Shown in pieces: positions 62,649 through 64,000 of a stretch of DNA of 64,000 nt (the first letter of the stretch is position 1; each line of letters starts with the position of its first letter). The notes under the pieces are model-generated. The model was not told the origin of the DNA and searched no databases. It saw only the letters and a program-made list of their open reading frames with translations. Both the position numbers and the translations under genes were made by a program. The DNA is from Gammaproteobacteria bacterium (GTDB taxonomy: Bacteria > Pseudomonadota > Gammaproteobacteria > Xanthomonadales > Wenzhouxiangellaceae), in the NCBI GenBank assembly GCA_021772985.1, contig JAJFKX010000058.1:62001-126000 (forward strand), given 5' to 3'.

Positions 62649-64000
62649 CTATAAGCCATTTGCAATATATGCGTTGACCCTGCGTTGCAACACCGGAAGC
62701 GTCAAAGAGCCGGCACCTATAACCGCGCTGTGAAAATCCCGAATGTCATATCGCTCACCCAACTCGGATTGCGCTTTTTCGCGTAGCTCAAGAATTTTGA
62801 TCATGCCCATTTTATAGCCCAGTGCCTGCCCGGGGTTGACAAAATAGCGTTCCACTTCAGTAATAATATCCTGTTCAGAAATGGGTGTATTGGTCATGAA
62901 GTAATCAATGGCCTGCTGACGCGTCCATCGTTTGGCGTGAATGCCGGTATCAGTAACCAGCCTTACCGAGCGCCAGATCTCATCCTGCAGGCGCCCGAAA
63001 TTATGCAGCGGTTGCTGGTAAAACCCCATTTCACGCGCCAATTTTTCGGCATATAACGCCCAGCCCTCGGCAAAAGCGTTATAACCACTGAATTTACGAA
63101 ATTTGGGCAAGCCTTCCAGCTCCTGCGCCAGCGCAATCTGGAAATGATGGCCGGGTACGCCTTCATGGTATGTGATTGCTTTGAAAACATATTTTTGTAC
63201 GCCTTTCATATCGGCCAGATTGGCATAGTAAACCCCGGGGCGAGAACCATCTTGCGAGGGGCGGTTATAAAATGCAATGCTGGTTGAATTTTCCCGCCAC
63301 GGTTCTACCCTGCGGACTTCCAGTTCTGCTTTGGGCAGTTGATGAAAGTAGTCACCGGCGAGCTTGAAAATTTCAGCGGTTTGCCGGCGCGCATCTTCAA
63401 GAAATTGCTCGCGTCCGGCGTCACTGTCAGGGTAAAAATTATTCGGATCGGTTCTTACAAAAGTGAAAAAATCCTGCAGGTTGCCGGTAAAACCAATCTC
63501 AGCCATGATGGCTTGCATTTCTGTATGGATACGCGAGACGTCGTCGAGGCCAATCTGATGAATTTCTTCAGCACTTAAAGCAAGCGTGGTATGCGATTGG
63601 ATTCTGTTTTCATAAAACGCTGCACCATCTGGTAACGCCCAGACACCCAGGTTTTTATCCTGCAGCGGCTGCAGTCGTTTGATTTCATCAAACAAGGCGG
63701 TATAACCACGTCTGAAAGGGCCTTGAATAGCCGCTTCGGCTGCTGCTATAAGTCTGGATTTATCATTATCAGCGATCGTCAGAGCAGCAACTTTCTGTTT
63801 GAAATCCGCATACAGCGGGTGCTCATTTTCTGAGTCATCAATGGGTGCACCTGCAACTATATTGCTGATGTCGGTAAGCATGGCAGGAAACGAAAATGCG
63901 GGTGGTATCACACCCAGCTCAGCTCGATCCTGAAGCTTGGCAACCATTTCAGCCATTAACGGCTCAACCCCATTCAGCCTGGCTATGTAATCTTCCGCAT
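62649..64000 (-). CDS. DUF885 family metallohydrolase (5' partial)
   Basis: The frame is open at the right window edge, so the N-terminus is missing. Signature 'TYHEGVPGHHFQIALAQELEG' (His-Glu-x2-x2-His-His) is the hallmark of DUF885 and indicates a zinc hydrolase; 'AFAEGWALYAEKLARE' follows with the third ligand Glu. Some family members are peptidases. The visible part is ~450 aa of a protein normally ~600. Confidence 0.83.
   Translation of the reverse strand, partial: AEDYIARLNGVEPLMAEMVAKLQDRAELGVIPPAFSFPAMLTDISNIVAGAPIDDSENEHPLYADFKQKVAALTIADNDKSRLIAAAEAAIQGPFRRGYTALFDEIKRLQPLQDKNLGVWALPDGAAFYENRIQSHTTLALSAEEIHQIGLDDVSRIHTEMQAIMAEIGFTGNLQDFFTFVRTDPNNFYPDSDAGREQFLEDARRQTAEIFKLAGDYFHQLPKAELEVRRVEPWRENSTSIAFYNRPSQDGSRPGVYYANLADMKGVQKYVFKAITYHEGVPGHHFQIALAQELEGLPKFRKFSGYNAFAEGWALYAEKLAREMGFYQQPLHNFGRLQDEIWRSVRLVTDTGIHAKRWTRQQAIDYFMTNTPISEQDIITEVERYFVNPGQALGYKMGMIKILELREKAQSELGERYDIRDFHSAVIGAGSLTLPVLQRRVNAYIANGL

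Overview
The window looks like a chromosomal segment of a Gammaproteobacterium, probably free-living and aquatic. Evidence: a yajC-secD-secF block, RlmD, NagZ, a SorAB-type sulfite oxidase, a sigma-54 activator with its kinase, several Tat and lipoprotein signals, and moderate GC. A secreted Asp-box protein with a C-terminal 'TGFED' tail is reminiscent of Marinicella/Xanthomonadales-like lineages, but that placement is an inference. No rRNA, tRNA, CRISPR array, transposase or prophage gene was recognised.

Layout. 1-1316: 3' part of a glutamate-cysteine-ligase-like/CBS fusion, facing a minus-strand operon (6396-1324) of patatin, amidohydrolase, Asp-box protein and small lipoprotein. 6509-7437: a Bcp-type peroxiredoxin and a PHA-granule-region protein. 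7575-13027: a compact six-gene operon joining an OmpR-type regulator, a coiled-coil protein, an inner-membrane OmpA-like protein, a Ras/Rab-like small GTPase, a hybrid histidine kinase and an HPt protein. This is the first candidate for an undescribed system: a small GTPase wired to an envelope protein and a complete phosphorelay. 13024-21848: a GT-C glycosyltransferase, two small periplasmic proteins, YajC/SecD/SecF, a DUF1318 lipoprotein, RlmD and NagZ. 22042-28384: a sulfite oxidase pair and several exported proteins of unknown role.

28385-42252: a large efflux locus. A strong -24/-12 (sigma-54) promoter with upstream palindromic half-sites precedes an HlyD/MacA-like adaptor, an ABC ATPase, three tandem MacB/FtsX-type permeases, an internally deleted fourth permease and a second ATPase. 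A GNAT remnant and an NtrC-type regulator/kinase pair follow. The activator encoded at the end is the obvious candidate for switching on the promoter at the start.

42827-51133: a nine-gene, AT-richer, tightly coupled cluster and the second candidate system. It encodes a class III aminotransferase, Zn-alcohol dehydrogenase, HAD phosphatase, a beta-hydroxyacid-dehydrogenase-like protein without its catalytic lysine, a Pcs-like CDP-alcohol phosphatidyltransferase, two di-iron sterol-desaturase-family enzymes, a [2Fe-2S] ferredoxin and an FAD monooxygenase. I infer that it makes an unusual phospholipid, with an amino-alcohol-like headgroup and oxidised chains or headgroup.

51410-64000: a GNAT acetyltransferase, a LysE exporter with a methyltransferase, a Tat-exported intradiol dioxygenase, a second Zn-alcohol dehydrogenase and a membrane protein on the plus strand. 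On the minus strand lie an ABC-2 exporter/ECF sigma/membrane-protein operon headed by a TAP-like hydrolase, and a second operon of a DUF885 hydrolase (cut by the window end), an NTF2-like protein and a Tat-exported class V aminotransferase.
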